Source: Aphanothece cf. minutissima CCALA 015
GTDB lineage: Bacteria; Cyanobacteriota; Cyanobacteriia; PCC-6307; Cyanobiaceae
DNA: 50,898 nt
Reading direction: 5' to 3'
Assembly: GCA_003003925.1 (NCBI GenBank)
Contig: PVWP01000014.1
Coordinates: 1-50,898, forward strand
Both the position numbers and the translations under genes were made by a program. Shown here in pieces: positions 40,242 through 50,674 of this stretch (positions are counted from its first letter, which is position 1; the number at the start of each line of letters is the position of its first letter). A model generated the notes under the pieces. The model was not told the DNA's origin and searched no databases. It saw only the letters and a list, made by a program, of their open reading frames with translations.

Positions 40242-41252
40242 ATGTTCCAAACCCCCCAGCTGGTGCGCTACCTGCTCCTGGTGGCCTGCATCGGGGTCAC
40301 GGTGGTGATCTTCAATTACTTCTCGGGCACGATTGCGGTCTTCACCGTGGCGGCCATCGTCGCGGCGCTGCTCAATGTGCCCGTGGGCTGGCTCAGCCGG
40401 GTGCTGCCGCGGGGCTGGGCGATCGCCGCCGTCTGCCTGGTCGCCCTGATGCTCCTGGTGGGCCTGATCACCGGAATCGGACTGCAGGTGCTCAACCAGG
40501 GCCAGGGCCTGCTGCTGGATCTCCAGGGCACTCTCCGGCAGCAGGACCTCACGCCGTTACAGGCCTATCTGGAGCGCTATGGACTGGAACGGGTGACCAG
40601 CCTCCTGCAGCAGGGGCTGGTGACGGGACTGGGACTGCTGCAGAACGTCTTTTCCGGGGTGTTCACGACGATCTTCGGAGCGGTGATCAGTCTTTACATG
40701 CTGATCGATGGAGAGAAGCTCTGGCGGGGGTTTCTGAACCTGATTCCGGAGGTTCATCGTGAACGCTTTGCCTTGATCTTTCGTCAGAGTGTTGTCGGCT
40801 TCATCCGCGGCCAGTTGCTGCTGATGGTGTTTCTCATGGTCTCGATCGCTGTTGTGTTCCCTTTCCTTGGGGTGAAATACAGTCTGATACTGGCGGTGGC
40901 CATGGGCATTCTTGATGTCATCCCAGGGATCGGAGCCACCCTGGGCATCATCCTGATCTCGGTGATGGTGCTGGCTTCCCAGGGAGGGGAAATCGCGCTG
41001 CGGGCGTTCATCGCGGCCCTGCTCTTCGGCCAGATTCAGGACAACATCGTCCGACCCAGGGTGATGGGCCGGGCGATGGAGCTCAATCCCGTGATCCTTT
41101 TCCTGTCACTGTTCATTGGTCAGCGGGTCGCTGGCCTGCTGGGGATTTTTCTCTCGATTCCCATCGCCGGGATGGTGGCCCTCTGGATCCAGTCGGAACG
41201 CCAGCAGCCGGTGGCCCCGGATCGGCTCGCCGGCAGTGACGACCGGGGCTGA
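40242..41252 (+). CDS. AI-2E family transporter (PerM/TqsA-like)
   Basis: A 336-residue membrane protein with about seven to eight helices. The start FNYFSGTIAVFTVAAIVAALLN and the later blocks VVGFIRGQLLLMVFLM, GILDVIPGIGATLG and FGQIQDNIVRPRVMGRAM (the conserved NxVxP region) define the AI-2E family. A central soluble segment lies around 85-130. Members export small signals or act as Na+/H+ antiporters; which applies here is unknown. Codon use is slightly less GC-biased in the middle (about 40560-40910) than in neighbours. Confidence 0.88.
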   Translation: MFQTPQLVRYLLLVACIGVTVVIFNYFSGTIAVFTVAAIVAALLNVPVGWLSRVLPRGWAIAAVCLVALMLLVGLITGIGLQVLNQGQGLLLDLQGTLRQQDLTPLQAYLERYGLERVTSLLQQGLVTGLGLLQNVFSGVFTTIFGAVISLYMLIDGEKLWRGFLNLIPEVHRERFALIFRQSVVGFIRGQLLLMVFLMVSIAVVFPFLGVKYSLILAVAMGILDVIPGIGATLGIILISVMVLASQGGEIALRAFIAALLFGQIQDNIVRPRVMGRAMELNPVILFLSLFIGQRVAGLLGIFLSIPIAGMVALWIQSERQQPVAPDRLAGSDDRG

Positions 41253-41323
41253 AGCGGTCCCGCCCCTGCCGGTGCCAGGGGCCGGCTGTCATGATGCTGG
41301 GCCTGGCCTGGTCTGAACGCTCC

Positions 41324-41791
41324 ATGACGGCGATTCGCGCGATCACCCCCGTTCTGCTCACCGCCCTGACCATGGCCGCGACCGGGGTGCCCGCCGCCCA
41401 GGCCAGCTGCCGCTTCCTGATGCCGCTCGGCGGTGGCGGCAATCCGGTCGTGTCGAAGCGGATCGGGCCGGACCGGCTCGTGGGCCGCACCAACTGGAAC
41501 ACCGACTTCGTCGTCGATCGCGATTTCCGCAGTTATCGCTTCTTCTTCACATCGGCCTCCACGGAGCGCGCCAGTTTCCCGGTGTCCGGTTTCATGGTCT
41601 TCACCGACGGCAGCAGCCTGCAGGTGATCAATGAGACTCCCACGTTTGAGCCCGGCACGGGCCGGATGTTCGGGCCCTTCCAGGCCGTTCCCGGCAAGCG
41701 CACCCGGTTGATGAACTTCCGGGTGGGTTCCTCCACCACACCGGCGGCCCTCGGGTTCAGCTATCGGATCTCCGTTCAGGGCTGCACCTGA
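41324..41791 (+). CDS. Secreted hypothetical protein
   Basis: A 155-residue protein with an export signal (AITPVLLTALTMAATG, cleaved near AAQAS). The body is beta-rich (NTDFVVDRDFRSYRFFF, FPVSGFMVFTDGSSLQV, GFSYRISVQGC) with a Cys near each end that could form a disulfide. No family recognised. ATG 41324 gives a clean signal peptide; an ATG 11 codons upstream adds nothing typical. It stands 26 bases before gltS on the same strand. Confidence 0.7.
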   Translation: MTAIRAITPVLLTALTMAATGVPAAQASCRFLMPLGGGGNPVVSKRIGPDRLVGRTNWNTDFVVDRDFRSYRFFFTSASTERASFPVSGFMVFTDGSSLQVINETPTFEPGTGRMFGPFQAVPGKRTRLMNFRVGSSTTPAALGFSYRISVQGCT

Positions 41792-41817
41792 AGCCTTCCC
41801 CCTGAGTCCCGCAACCC

Positions 41818-43035
41818 ATGCAGTTCGAGAGCTTTGCGACGTTCAACATCGCCATCGTGGTGCTGGCGATCGGTCGCTGGCTGAACCGCAAGGTGGGTTT
41901 CCTGCGGGAATTCAACATTCCCGAGCCGGTCACCAGCGGCCTGCTTGTCTGTCTGCTGCTGGCCCTGATCCATGCCATCAATGGCACGGAGATCGGCTTC
42001 AATCTGCAGACGCGGGATTTCCTGCTGCTCTATTTCTTTGCGGCCATCGGCCTCAATGCCGACATCAAGACCCTGCTCTCCGGGGGCTGGCCCCTGCTGA
42101 TCCTGGTGGGCACCACCGTGGCTTACATGGTGCTGCAGAACCTCACCGGGATCGGCATGGCGGCGCTGCTGGGGCTCAATCCCCTGGTGGGCCTGCTGGG
42201 CGGGTCGGTGTCCCTGCTGGGGGGGCATGGCACCGCGATCGCCTGGGCGCCGCGATTTGCCGAGAGCCACGGCATCAGCAATGCCCTCGAAATCGGCATC
42301 GCCTGCGCCACCTTCGGGCTGGTGCTGGCTTCGCTGATGGGCGGACCGATCGCCCGGATCCTGATCCGCCGCCATCGGCTCAAGACGCCGCAGGCCCGGG
42401 GCGCAGGCCCTGACACCGCCTCCGCCTCCCTGGAGGGCGGCACCCCGGACGGGCCCGGGGAGCCGGTGACCTACTTCAGCCTGCTGGGCACCCTCTTCTG
42501 GCTCAACGTGAGCCTGGGCCTGGGGGAGCTGCTGCATGAGGCCCTGCGGGCGGCCGGCAGCAACCTGCCCCTGTTCGTCTGCTGCCTGTTCGCGGCCATC
42601 TTCCTCACCAACACCGTGCCGCGGCTGCTGCCGATCCGCTGCCTGGCCGCCCCCCGCTCGCTGGCCATCGTCTCGGAGATCTCCCTGGGCATCTTCCTGA
42701 CGATGTCGCTGATGAGCCTGCAGCTCTGGACCATCGCCTCCCTGGCGGGTCCGATTCTGGCCATCCTGGCCGCCCAGTTCGTGGTGTCCTTCCTGTTCGC
42801 CCTGTTCGTGGTGTTCAAGGTGATGGGACGGGATTACGAGGCCGCCGTCATCTGCGCCGGCTTCGGGGGCATCTCCCTGGGGGCCACCCCCACGGCGATG
42901 GCCAACATGTCGGCGGTGGCCCAGACCTACGGCCCCGCCCACCGGGCCTTCATCATCGTGCCGCTGGTCTCGGGTTTCTTCGTGGACATCAGCAACGCCG
43001 TGGTGATCCAGCGCTTCCTCAACTGGTTCGGCTGA
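41818..43035 (+). CDS. gltS: Sodium/glutamate symporter
   Basis: A 405-residue transporter of the GltS (ESS) family, about 10-12 helices in two inverted repeats. Signature stretches: FNIPEPVTSGLLVC, LLLYFFAAIGLNADIKTL and GGSVSLLGGHGTAIAWAP in the first half; EISLGIFLTMSLMSLQLW and CAGFGGISLGATPTAMANM in the second. The two Gly-rich re-entrant loops are intact. It imports glutamate with Na+. Together with glsA on the same strand it suggests a glutamine/glutamate use module, with glutaminase supplying or removing cytosolic glutamate. Confidence 0.93.
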   Translation: MQFESFATFNIAIVVLAIGRWLNRKVGFLREFNIPEPVTSGLLVCLLLALIHAINGTEIGFNLQTRDFLLLYFFAAIGLNADIKTLLSGGWPLLILVGTTVAYMVLQNLTGIGMAALLGLNPLVGLLGGSVSLLGGHGTAIAWAPRFAESHGISNALEIGIACATFGLVLASLMGGPIARILIRRHRLKTPQARGAGPDTASASLEGGTPDGPGEPVTYFSLLGTLFWLNVSLGLGELLHEALRAAGSNLPLFVCCLFAAIFLTNTVPRLLPIRCLAAPRSLAIVSEISLGIFLTMSLMSLQLWTIASLAGPILAILAAQFVVSFLFALFVVFKVMGRDYEAAVICAGFGGISLGATPTAMANMSAVAQTYGPAHRAFIIVPLVSGFFVDISNAVVIQRFLNWFG

Positions 43036-43077
43036 TCCCGCCGCGGCCGGACGGGGCCGGGCTCGCACCTGAAGGTC

Positions 43078-44433
43078 TCAGAAGCGCAGCGTCGTGCGGA
43101 CCAGGGCGGCCCACACGCTCAGGCTGGCCTCCCCCGAGGCGGCGGGAAAGAGCAGGGCCTCGGAGAGCGTGGCGCTGCCGGTGAGGGCCCCGCGCGGCCG
43201 GCTCAGCCAGAACACCGCCGGCGTCACCGAGAGATCGTCACTGATCTGGATCCGGTAGAAGAGCTCCATGGCCAGGCCCCGGTCGTCGAGGTTGCCCCGG
43301 GCTGGGGTCTGGATCGCGCTGACGTGGGCAGGGGAGCCGACGGCGAAGCCCAGGCTGTTGCCCACCCCCAGCACATCGCTCCAGATCAGCCCGGTGTACC
43401 AGGAGCGGCTGCGCACCCCCGACAGGCCTGCCACCGGGAAGGAGCCGAAACGGAACGTGTCCTGCCCCCAGCCGGCGCTGATCGAAGGCAGCCATCCGGA
43501 GGTGCGGGGCTGCCAGTAGCCCGCCAGCGACCAGGATCCCAGGCTGCCCTCGCCGGCGCCCGCCGCCAGCTGGCTGGCCAGGGGCGTCCCCCGGAGCCGC
43601 ACCTGGGGCCCGCTGAGGGTCCAGGCACCGGTGATGTTCCACTGCGGCCTGGTCAGGGCCAGCTGCAGGGTGCTGGTCTGGGAGGAGGCCCCGCCGAACA
43701 GGCCGCCCCCCTGGGGCGTCCCCCCGGCCCGGCCGGCGACGTAGGCATAGCCCAGGCTCAGCCCCCGCAGGTCGCCGCGGGGCTGCCACCAGATCCCGAA
43801 GCCGCCCCCGAGCCGCTTGCTGTAGGTGCCCGGTGATCCGGCGTACTGGAACAGATCGAGGATGGGGGACGGGTTGTAGACGCTCGGCCAGACCGGCAGC
43901 ATGTCGAGCTGCATGACCCGCGGCCCAACGCTGAGGCGGATCTCCGGGCCCAGGGGCAGCTGCAGGTAGGCCCGGTTGATGCTCACCAGCCGGCCGGGGC
44001 AGCCCTCCTCCCCGGCGCCGCAGGCCGGTTCCTGGAAGGCCACATCCAGGCGGCTCAGGGGGGCGGGCGGGTTGGAGAAGAAGCCGGAGGGGGCGAAATC
44101 GCCTGTGCGCAGGCGGACTCGGAACAGGTCCTGGCCCGTGAAGCTGGTGTCGATGGTGAGGCGGGCCTCGTGGCTGAGGCTGACCCCGTTCAGCAGCGGC
44201 GCCCCATCAGCGCTGTTGCTGGCGCTGTCCACCGCACTGCCGGTGGTCTGCAGCGCGCCCAGAACGGCGTTGATCTGCAGGTCGACTCTGGTGGTGGGGG
44301 CGAAGCGGGTGGCCTCCAGCGCTTCGACGCTGGCCTGGGGCCGCTCCGGCAGCCCCTCGGCCCGCAGCAGAGCGGGTGAGCAGCCGATCGTGGCGGCCGC
44401 CAGGCAGACAGCGGCGGCGCCGGGGGGCTTCAC
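43078..44433 (-). CDS. Outer-membrane beta-barrel porin (OprB-like), no SLH domain
   Basis: A 451-residue barrel protein. A signal peptide (AAAVCLAAATIGCSPALLRA) is followed by alternating amphipathic strands (HEARLTIDTSFTGQDLFRVR, GWGQDTFRFGS, LAMELFYRIQISDDL). It ends in VRTTLRF, with terminal Phe as expected for BAM-mediated insertion. The loop with YAGSPGTYSKRLGGG and FGIWWQP resembles cyanobacterial OprB-family iron or carbohydrate porins, but the N-terminal SLH domain that anchors most of them to the wall is missing. One Cys pair sits in ACGAGEEGCPG. GTG 44433; 13 bases after pgm on the same strand. Confidence 0.8.
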   Translation of the reverse strand: MKPPGAAAVCLAAATIGCSPALLRAEGLPERPQASVEALEATRFAPTTRVDLQINAVLGALQTTGSAVDSASNSADGAPLLNGVSLSHEARLTIDTSFTGQDLFRVRLRTGDFAPSGFFSNPPAPLSRLDVAFQEPACGAGEEGCPGRLVSINRAYLQLPLGPEIRLSVGPRVMQLDMLPVWPSVYNPSPILDLFQYAGSPGTYSKRLGGGFGIWWQPRGDLRGLSLGYAYVAGRAGGTPQGGGLFGGASSQTSTLQLALTRPQWNITGAWTLSGPQVRLRGTPLASQLAAGAGEGSLGSWSLAGYWQPRTSGWLPSISAGWGQDTFRFGSFPVAGLSGVRSRSWYTGLIWSDVLGVGNSLGFAVGSPAHVSAIQTPARGNLDDRGLAMELFYRIQISDDLSVTPAVFWLSRPRGALTGSATLSEALLFPAASGEASLSVWAALVRTTLRF

Positions 44434-44446
44434 CGGGCCCGGCCGC

Positions 44447-46126
<1,680 letters not shown>

Positions 46127-46229
46127 CTACCTCCGCCGATTCGGGCGACCCTGGCCTGGTGGGTGCTCCGGCGCCTGATGGTCGCTGCGACGGGTCTGGC
46201 TAGCCTGGGGCCACCTTGCCGGCCACCCC

Positions 46230-46661
46230 ATGGCGCTTCGGTCGCTTCCCTCCGCCCTGCGCCTGGCCGCTGGCGCCGCCTGCGTCGCCGCCGCCGCCGG
46301 GGCGGTGGTGTTCGGCCAGACCTCGGTGCGTGGCGCGGTGATGGGGGCCCCGAAGGCCCTTCCCTATGCCGAAGCGGTGAGTCGCACCCACACCGCCGCC
46401 GAGGCGGTGCTGGCCGGGGCGGGTGCGGAAACCTGCCTGCGGGGCAAGCTCACCAATGCCCTGCTGGGCCTCTCCAGCAGCTGTGAGGCCCAGGGGGAGC
46501 GCAACCCCCTCTGCCAGCTTGCCGACAAGGCCGCCGTCGTCACCCCCATGAGCCTGGCCTTCATGCGGGACACGGCGACCCAGCTGCTGGCGCTGATCGA
46601 TGGCGGCGCCACCCGGGCGGCTGTCTCAGGGAGCCCAGAGCCGGCTCTGACCCAGCCCTGA
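46230..46661 (+). CDS. Exported hypothetical protein
   Basis: A 143-residue protein with an N-terminal hydrophobic signal or anchor (ALRLAAGAACVAAAAGAVVF). The mature part has three Cys (CLRGKLTNALLGLSSSC, NPLCQLADKAA) and helical character. No family recognised; the phrase MSLAFMRDTATQLLALID suggests a C-terminal helix. It is divergent from pgm and 11 bases before the next small gene. Composition matches its neighbours. Confidence 0.6.
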   Translation: MALRSLPSALRLAAGAACVAAAAGAVVFGQTSVRGAVMGAPKALPYAEAVSRTHTAAEAVLAGAGAETCLRGKLTNALLGLSSSCEAQGERNPLCQLADKAAVVTPMSLAFMRDTATQLLALIDGGATRAAVSGSPEPALTQP

Positions 46662-46672
46662 CCCGAGCCACC

Positions 46673-46915
46673 ATGGAAGTTCAGCACCCCTTGGATGACG
46701 GCCCCCTTACTCCTGAGCAGGCCCAGCTGCTGGAGCAGTTCCGCCAGCGCGTGGACGCGAGGATCAGCAGCCACGGCCTCACCAGCGACGATGTGGCGGC
46801 TCTGGTCAAGGAGCTCCGCGACCATCCCCAGGTGAGCCGGCAGCTGATGGCCGAGCTGGCCCACGAGCTGCAGCGGCTGCTGCCCGGTCAGCGCTTCAGT
46901 TTTGATTGGGATTGA
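46673..46915 (+). CDS. Small acidic helical protein
   Basis: An 80-residue soluble protein, MEVQHPLDDGPLTPEQAQ then LEQFRQRVDARISSHGLTSD and VAALVKELRDHPQVSRQLMA. No Cys, signal or membrane segment. Three amphipathic helices suggest a protein-binding bundle. Unknown family. It follows the exported gene by 11 bases and overlaps the convergent gene at 46896 by 20 bases. Confidence 0.6.
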   Translation: MEVQHPLDDGPLTPEQAQLLEQFRQRVDARISSHGLTSDDVAALVKELRDHPQVSRQLMAELAHELQRLLPGQRFSFDWD

Positions 46916-47378
46916 TCAGGTTCAGGCCCCCCTGCCTTGGGGCGGCATTCTCCGCCGGCTTGGCCACCGGCAACTGCAGGCGGCAGACGGCCGTGAGGCT
47001 GCGGGCGGCGCGGTCGATCGGTTCGCGCCGCTCGAAGCTGTTGCTGGCCGCCACCACCGAACGCTGACGGATCGTCCAGAGCACGTCCTTGCAGCTGGCG
47101 GGCAGGCGCGGATGGTCGAGCAGGGGGTTGGCCAGGCTGCGGGCCTGGTCGCAGGGTTCGGCGGTGTTCTCGCGGCTGCAGGCCAGGGTGATCAGCTGCA
47201 GGGAGCGGAACTCGGAGGAGGGGGGAAAGGGGGGCGGCTCCGGCGCGGCCCGCAGCGGTGACGCCACCCCCAGGGGCAGGCTCGCCAGCAGGGCCAGGTG
47301 CGGCAGGGCCGCTGCGAGGCGTCGGGGGGCCTGGGAGGTGGCGCGAGGGGACCGGTCCATGGCGGGCGGGGAGGTCAC
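46896..47378 (-). CDS. Exported hypothetical protein with Cys pairs
   Basis: A 160-residue protein. A basic N-terminus and hydrophobic run (LPHLALLASLPLGVAS, cleavage near LRAAPEP) form a signal peptide. The mature part has a helical, four-Cys domain: LITLACSRENTAEPCDQA, LPASCKDVLWTI and SLTAVCRLQ. Such a C-x(n)-C pattern is common in small cyanobacterial periplasmic proteins; I know no name. GTG 47378 overlaps the stop of the monooxygenase gene (GTGA), so it is coupled to it; ATG 47360 is an alternative. Confidence 0.65.
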   Translation of the reverse strand: MTSPPAMDRSPRATSQAPRRLAAALPHLALLASLPLGVASPLRAAPEPPPFPPSSEFRSLQLITLACSRENTAEPCDQARSLANPLLDHPRLPASCKDVLWTIRQRSVVAASNSFERREPIDRAARSLTAVCRLQLPVAKPAENAAPRQGGLNLINPNQN

Positions 47379-48640
47379 CCAATCATGGCCGCCGCCCCGG
47401 GATCCCTGGTGATGGCCGCGGAGCCGTCGCGCAGCAGCCGCTGGGAGGCCTGCCAGCGGCGGGCCAGCAGCGGGCCGCTCCAGCGGGCGGTGCGGGCCAG
47501 CACTCCCCGCAGGCGGTGCCGGCGCCGCAGCAGATCGGCCCGGCGGGCCTCCTGTTCCTGCAGCGCCTGGATCCGCCGGATCTCCGGTTGCCGTTCGGCG
47601 ACGACCGCCGCGGCAGCCGTGTCAATGGCCCCGGGCTCGCCGTCGCGCAGGGCGGGCCCCAGGTGCCGGGCGGCCACCAGGGCATCCCGCAGGGCCATGT
47701 TGATCCCCTGGGCCCGCAGCGGGCTCATCGGGTGGGCGGCATCCCCGAGCAACAGCAGTCCGGGCCGCTGCCAGTGCGGGCAGAGCCCCACCCGCACCGG
47801 CAACCGCACCGGCCCCTGGACGGCCGCCGCTGGCAGCTCCCGCAGCCGCTTGGCCAGGGCCTCCGGGGCGTCAGTGGCCCAGAGCTCCGCCCAGCCTGCG
47901 GGGCCGGCCGGGGTGGGCGCCGGCGGCGGCTCCGGCGCGATCGCCCAGCCCAGCTGGACGCCGCCGCGGGCTGAGGGGAACAGGGCATAGCTGCCCGAGG
48001 CGCCCACCACCGTCACGAAACGGCCGGCCAGCCACTCCAGCACTGCGTCGGCCCCCGGGCCCTCCAGCCGGAACCAGAGCACGTCGAGGGGGCTGGGGGC
48101 GCTCTCCAGCGCCAGGCCGCCCCTGCGGCGCAGCAGCGAATCGCGGCCGTCGCAGGCCACCACCAGCGCCGCCTCCAGGGCGGTGCCATCCGTCAGGCGC
48201 ACGCCGGCGACGCGGCCGTCCCGCAGCAGCAGATCACTGGCGGCCTGGCCCGGGTGGAAGCGGAAGCCCGGCAGCCGGCCCGCCTGCTCGAGCAGTTCGG
48301 CGATCAGGGAGTCCTGGTCGATCAGGGTGCAGGGGACGCTGCTGCCCATGGGCTCGGCCGCCTCGAACAGGGCCTGGCCATCGAGGAAGAAGCTCCAGGC
48401 CGTGAGGGGGCGCCGCCGCACCGCCGCCGGCAGCGGCTCGAGGCCCATGGCGTCCAGGGCCGCCAGGCCGCTCGGCATCAGCCCCTCGCCGCGGAATGGC
48501 CGGCCGCCGCGGCCTGCCGCCGATGCATCGATCAGGTCGACCGGGAGACCCCGGCGGGCCAGGAGCAGGGCCAGGCTGGCCCCGGCGGGGCCGGCCCCCA
48601 CCACCAGCACCCGTGCGGTGGGGGCTGCGGAGGTGCTCAG
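47375..48640 (-). CDS. FAD-dependent monooxygenase (PHBH/UbiH fold)
   Basis: A flavoprotein of about 421 residues. RVLVVGAGPAGASLALLLAR is the FAD-binding Rossmann motif; the DG motif is VVACDGRDSLLRR; and LLLGDAAHPMSPLRAQGINMAL is the GD site that binds the flavin ribityl. The group includes aromatic hydroxylases, UbiH-like enzymes and geranylgeranyl reductases; the substrate is unknown. The first conventional in-frame start, GTG 48610, falls at the very first strand of the FAD fold. CTG 48640, overlapping the upstream stop as CTGA, adds LSTSAAPTAR and a normal-length N-terminus, so I place the start there with caution. The C-terminal 60 residues are Arg-rich and helical. Confidence 0.85.
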   Translation of the reverse strand: MSTSAAPTARVLVVGAGPAGASLALLLARRGLPVDLIDASAAGRGGRPFRGEGLMPSGLAALDAMGLEPLPAAVRRRPLTAWSFFLDGQALFEAAEPMGSSVPCTLIDQDSLIAELLEQAGRLPGFRFHPGQAASDLLLRDGRVAGVRLTDGTALEAALVVACDGRDSLLRRRGGLALESAPSPLDVLWFRLEGPGADAVLEWLAGRFVTVVGASGSYALFPSARGGVQLGWAIAPEPPPAPTPAGPAGWAELWATDAPEALAKRLRELPAAAVQGPVRLPVRVGLCPHWQRPGLLLLGDAAHPMSPLRAQGINMALRDALVAARHLGPALRDGEPGAIDTAAAAVVAERQPEIRRIQALQEQEARRADLLRRRHRLRGVLARTARWSGPLLARRWQASQRLLRDGSAAITRDPGAAAMIG

Positions 48641-48909
48641 GTGAAGGAGTTGTAGTTGAGGCCCTCGTCGGGGCTGGCATTCTCCGCCCCCTGCAGGGAG
48701 TGCTTCTTGCTGAGCAGGTAGTCGACCAGCTCCTGCTGCAGGGTCAGCAGCTCGCTGGTGCAGCCCCGGAAGGCGGCCCGGTGGCGGATCTCGTCGTGGC
48801 GGGTGTGCAGGTCCCGCAGCATCAGGTTGATGGCGTCCAGGCGCGGGGTGACTTCGCGGGAGCTGGAGACGGAGCTGGGGGTGGAGACGGAGCTGGACGC
48901 CGGGTCCAT
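48637..48909 (-). CDS. Conserved small coiled-coil-like protein
   Basis: A 90-residue protein. The first 20 residues are Ser/Val-rich; then RLDAINLMLRDLHTRHDE and LLTLQQELVDYLLSKKH form two long helices likely to pair. It ends NYNSFT. A single Cys at 50. No family is recognised. Its TGA overlaps the proposed CTG start of the monooxygenase gene, so the two are coupled. ATG 48909; the PLD-like gene ends 17 bases upstream. Confidence 0.6.
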   Translation of the reverse strand: MDPASSSVSTPSSVSSSREVTPRLDAINLMLRDLHTRHDEIRHRAAFRGCTSELLTLQQELVDYLLSKKHSLQGAENASPDEGLNYNSFT

Positions 48910-48926
48910 GAATCGTGTGCTAAGCG

Positions 48927-50366
48927 TTACCGAATCGTAGACGGCGCTGCCATCACCGCCCTGCCGGCGACAGAGGGGCGCTGCCGGCCGCTGCCGCAGC
49001 TGCGCCGCCCCTGCTCCAGGCGGCGGGCGAGCCGGCGGCCGATGCCCAGTTCGGCTCCGCGCCAGAGGCGGTCGATCTCCGCTTCGAAGTGGCGGGCCAG
49101 CAGGGGGGAGCGGATCAGCAGCAGGGTCTCGTCGTTCTGGAAGGCGGCCGAAGGGCTCCAGTTGAAGCTGCCGGTGATCACATCCCGGCGGTCGATGACC
49201 GCGAACTTGTGGTGCAGCTTGTCGCCGGCCGCCAGCCGGGGCGTGCCCACCCCTTCCAGGGCCGTGCTCCAGGCCCGGTTGTCCGCTTCGATGTGGCAGT
49301 CCTGGTCGGGCAGGGTCACCCCGAGCAGGTCGAGGGTTTCGCTGAAGGCCCGGTTGGCGAAGCCCGGATCCGCCAGCAGCCGCATCGTCACGCCGCGGCC
49401 ATGCAGCTCCTGGAGGCGGTCGGCCAGGTTCTGTCCCGAGAAGACGAACAGGGCCAGGTCGAGGCGCCGGCCGGCACCGGCCAGCCGGGTCTCCAGCCAG
49501 GCCAGGCCGTGGTTGGGGTCGCGGCGGCGGTGGGGCGCGAACAGCACCTCCACCGGCGTGCCGGCCACATCGACCACCTGGGCCGGTCCGCCCTCCTTGG
49601 CGATGCCGAAGCGGCTGTCGGGCCGGCCGCCGGGGCCATCACCCCAGAGCCGGGCGAATTCGGCGGCGAACACCCCGGCCAGGGCGGGGCTGTCGAAGCG
49701 CAGCAGGTGGTTGACGTTGCCGCGGGTGGCCGGTGCGCCGGCATCGCCGTGGACGCAGGAGGGGCTGAAGTTGGCCGAGCCGGTCACCACCACCCGGCCG
49801 TCGACCACCAGGAACTTGTGGTGCATCAGGCCGCTGCCGCGGCTGCCGTCGGCGGTGTCATCGAGCAGGGGCACCCCCGCCCGCTGCAGCACGGCGACGG
49901 CGTCCCCCTGGCCCAGGGCGGCCAGCTGCTGCTGGCGCTGGCGCTGGTGGGGCGGCAGATCCACCGGATGCTGCTGGCTCCAGGGGGCGCTGTAGAGGTT
50001 CTCCAGCACCACCCGCACCCGGACTCCGCGGCGGTGGCGCTCCGCCAGGGCCTCCGCCACCGCCGGCAGGGAAAGCTCCTGCACCGCCACCAGGATCTCG
50101 AGGCGGGCCTCGCGGATGCTCTCGAGCAGCAGGGCTTCGAGGTCATCCCCCTGGCGCCACTGGCCGCTGACCGGGCTGCGGTAGCGGCTGTCGCCGCGGT
50201 GGTTGAAGGCCACCCGGATGCCCGGCGGCAGGGGCAGGGCCCGGGGGCCGCCGCCGCTCAGGGCCGCCGGTGCGGGGCCGCAGCCCCCAAGCAGGCTGGC
50301 CACGGCCAGGGCGATCAGGGGCCGCTGGGCGGGCCGGAGCAGGCGAAGGAGCGCGAGAGGGTCCAC
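48927..50366 (-). CDS. Phospholipase D-like lipoprotein with two HKD motifs
   Basis: A 479-residue protein. A lipobox (SLLGGC, Cys29) marks it as a lipoprotein. Both catalytic half-sites are complete: His182, Lys184, Asp189 in HHKFLVVDG with GSANFS, and His385, Lys387, Asp392 in HHKFAVIDR with GSFNWS. The two halves form one active site. PLD-fold proteins include phospholipases, cardiolipin synthases and nucleases such as Nuc. The GSANFS/GSFNWS style and an exported location point to a nuclease or phosphodiesterase, which is not certain. GTG 50366. It ends 17 bases before the small helical gene on the same strand. Confidence 0.88.
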   Translation of the reverse strand: MDPLALLRLLRPAQRPLIALAVASLLGGCGPAPAALSGGGPRALPLPPGIRVAFNHRGDSRYRSPVSGQWRQGDDLEALLLESIREARLEILVAVQELSLPAVAEALAERHRRGVRVRVVLENLYSAPWSQQHPVDLPPHQRQRQQQLAALGQGDAVAVLQRAGVPLLDDTADGSRGSGLMHHKFLVVDGRVVVTGSANFSPSCVHGDAGAPATRGNVNHLLRFDSPALAGVFAAEFARLWGDGPGGRPDSRFGIAKEGGPAQVVDVAGTPVEVLFAPHRRRDPNHGLAWLETRLAGAGRRLDLALFVFSGQNLADRLQELHGRGVTMRLLADPGFANRAFSETLDLLGVTLPDQDCHIEADNRAWSTALEGVGTPRLAAGDKLHHKFAVIDRRDVITGSFNWSPSAAFQNDETLLLIRSPLLARHFEAEIDRLWRGAELGIGRRLARRLEQGRRSCGSGRQRPSVAGRAVMAAPSTIR

Positions 50367-50464
50367 GGGCTGGAGGGGGCGGCGGATTCCGCTCCTTCAG
50401 CCTTCCCGGCGGGGGACAGGGCTCTTTCGGCTCTCCAGGGGCGCTCCGCCTGCTTGCCGGGACC

Positions 50465-50674
50465 TCAGTGGTGGCCTGGCATCTCCGAGGTGCGCAGCAT
50501 GGCGGCGAACCAGAGGGTGCCGATCAGCACCGCGGCGATCACCCCGGCCGAGATGCTGACCCGCAGCATCAGGATCGGCACCACCAGCGGAAACAGGATC
50601 GAGCCGGCCACGGGGGTGAGGGCGACCACCGCCTTGAGCAGGCCGCGGTTGGAGCCGGTGGCGGTGTTCTCCAT
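50465..50674 (-). CDS. Small two-helix membrane protein next to the DUF4912-like gene
   Basis: A 69-residue protein with a Lys/Thr start (MENTATGSNRGLLK) and two hydrophobic segments, KAVVALTPVAGSILFPLVVP and VSISAGVIAAVLIGTLWFAA, then a polar end. ATG 50674 shares one base with the TGA of the upstream gene (TGATG). Unknown function; likely an accessory to its neighbour. Confidence 0.6.
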   Translation of the reverse strand: MENTATGSNRGLLKAVVALTPVAGSILFPLVVPILMLRVSISAGVIAAVLIGTLWFAAMLRTSEMPGHH

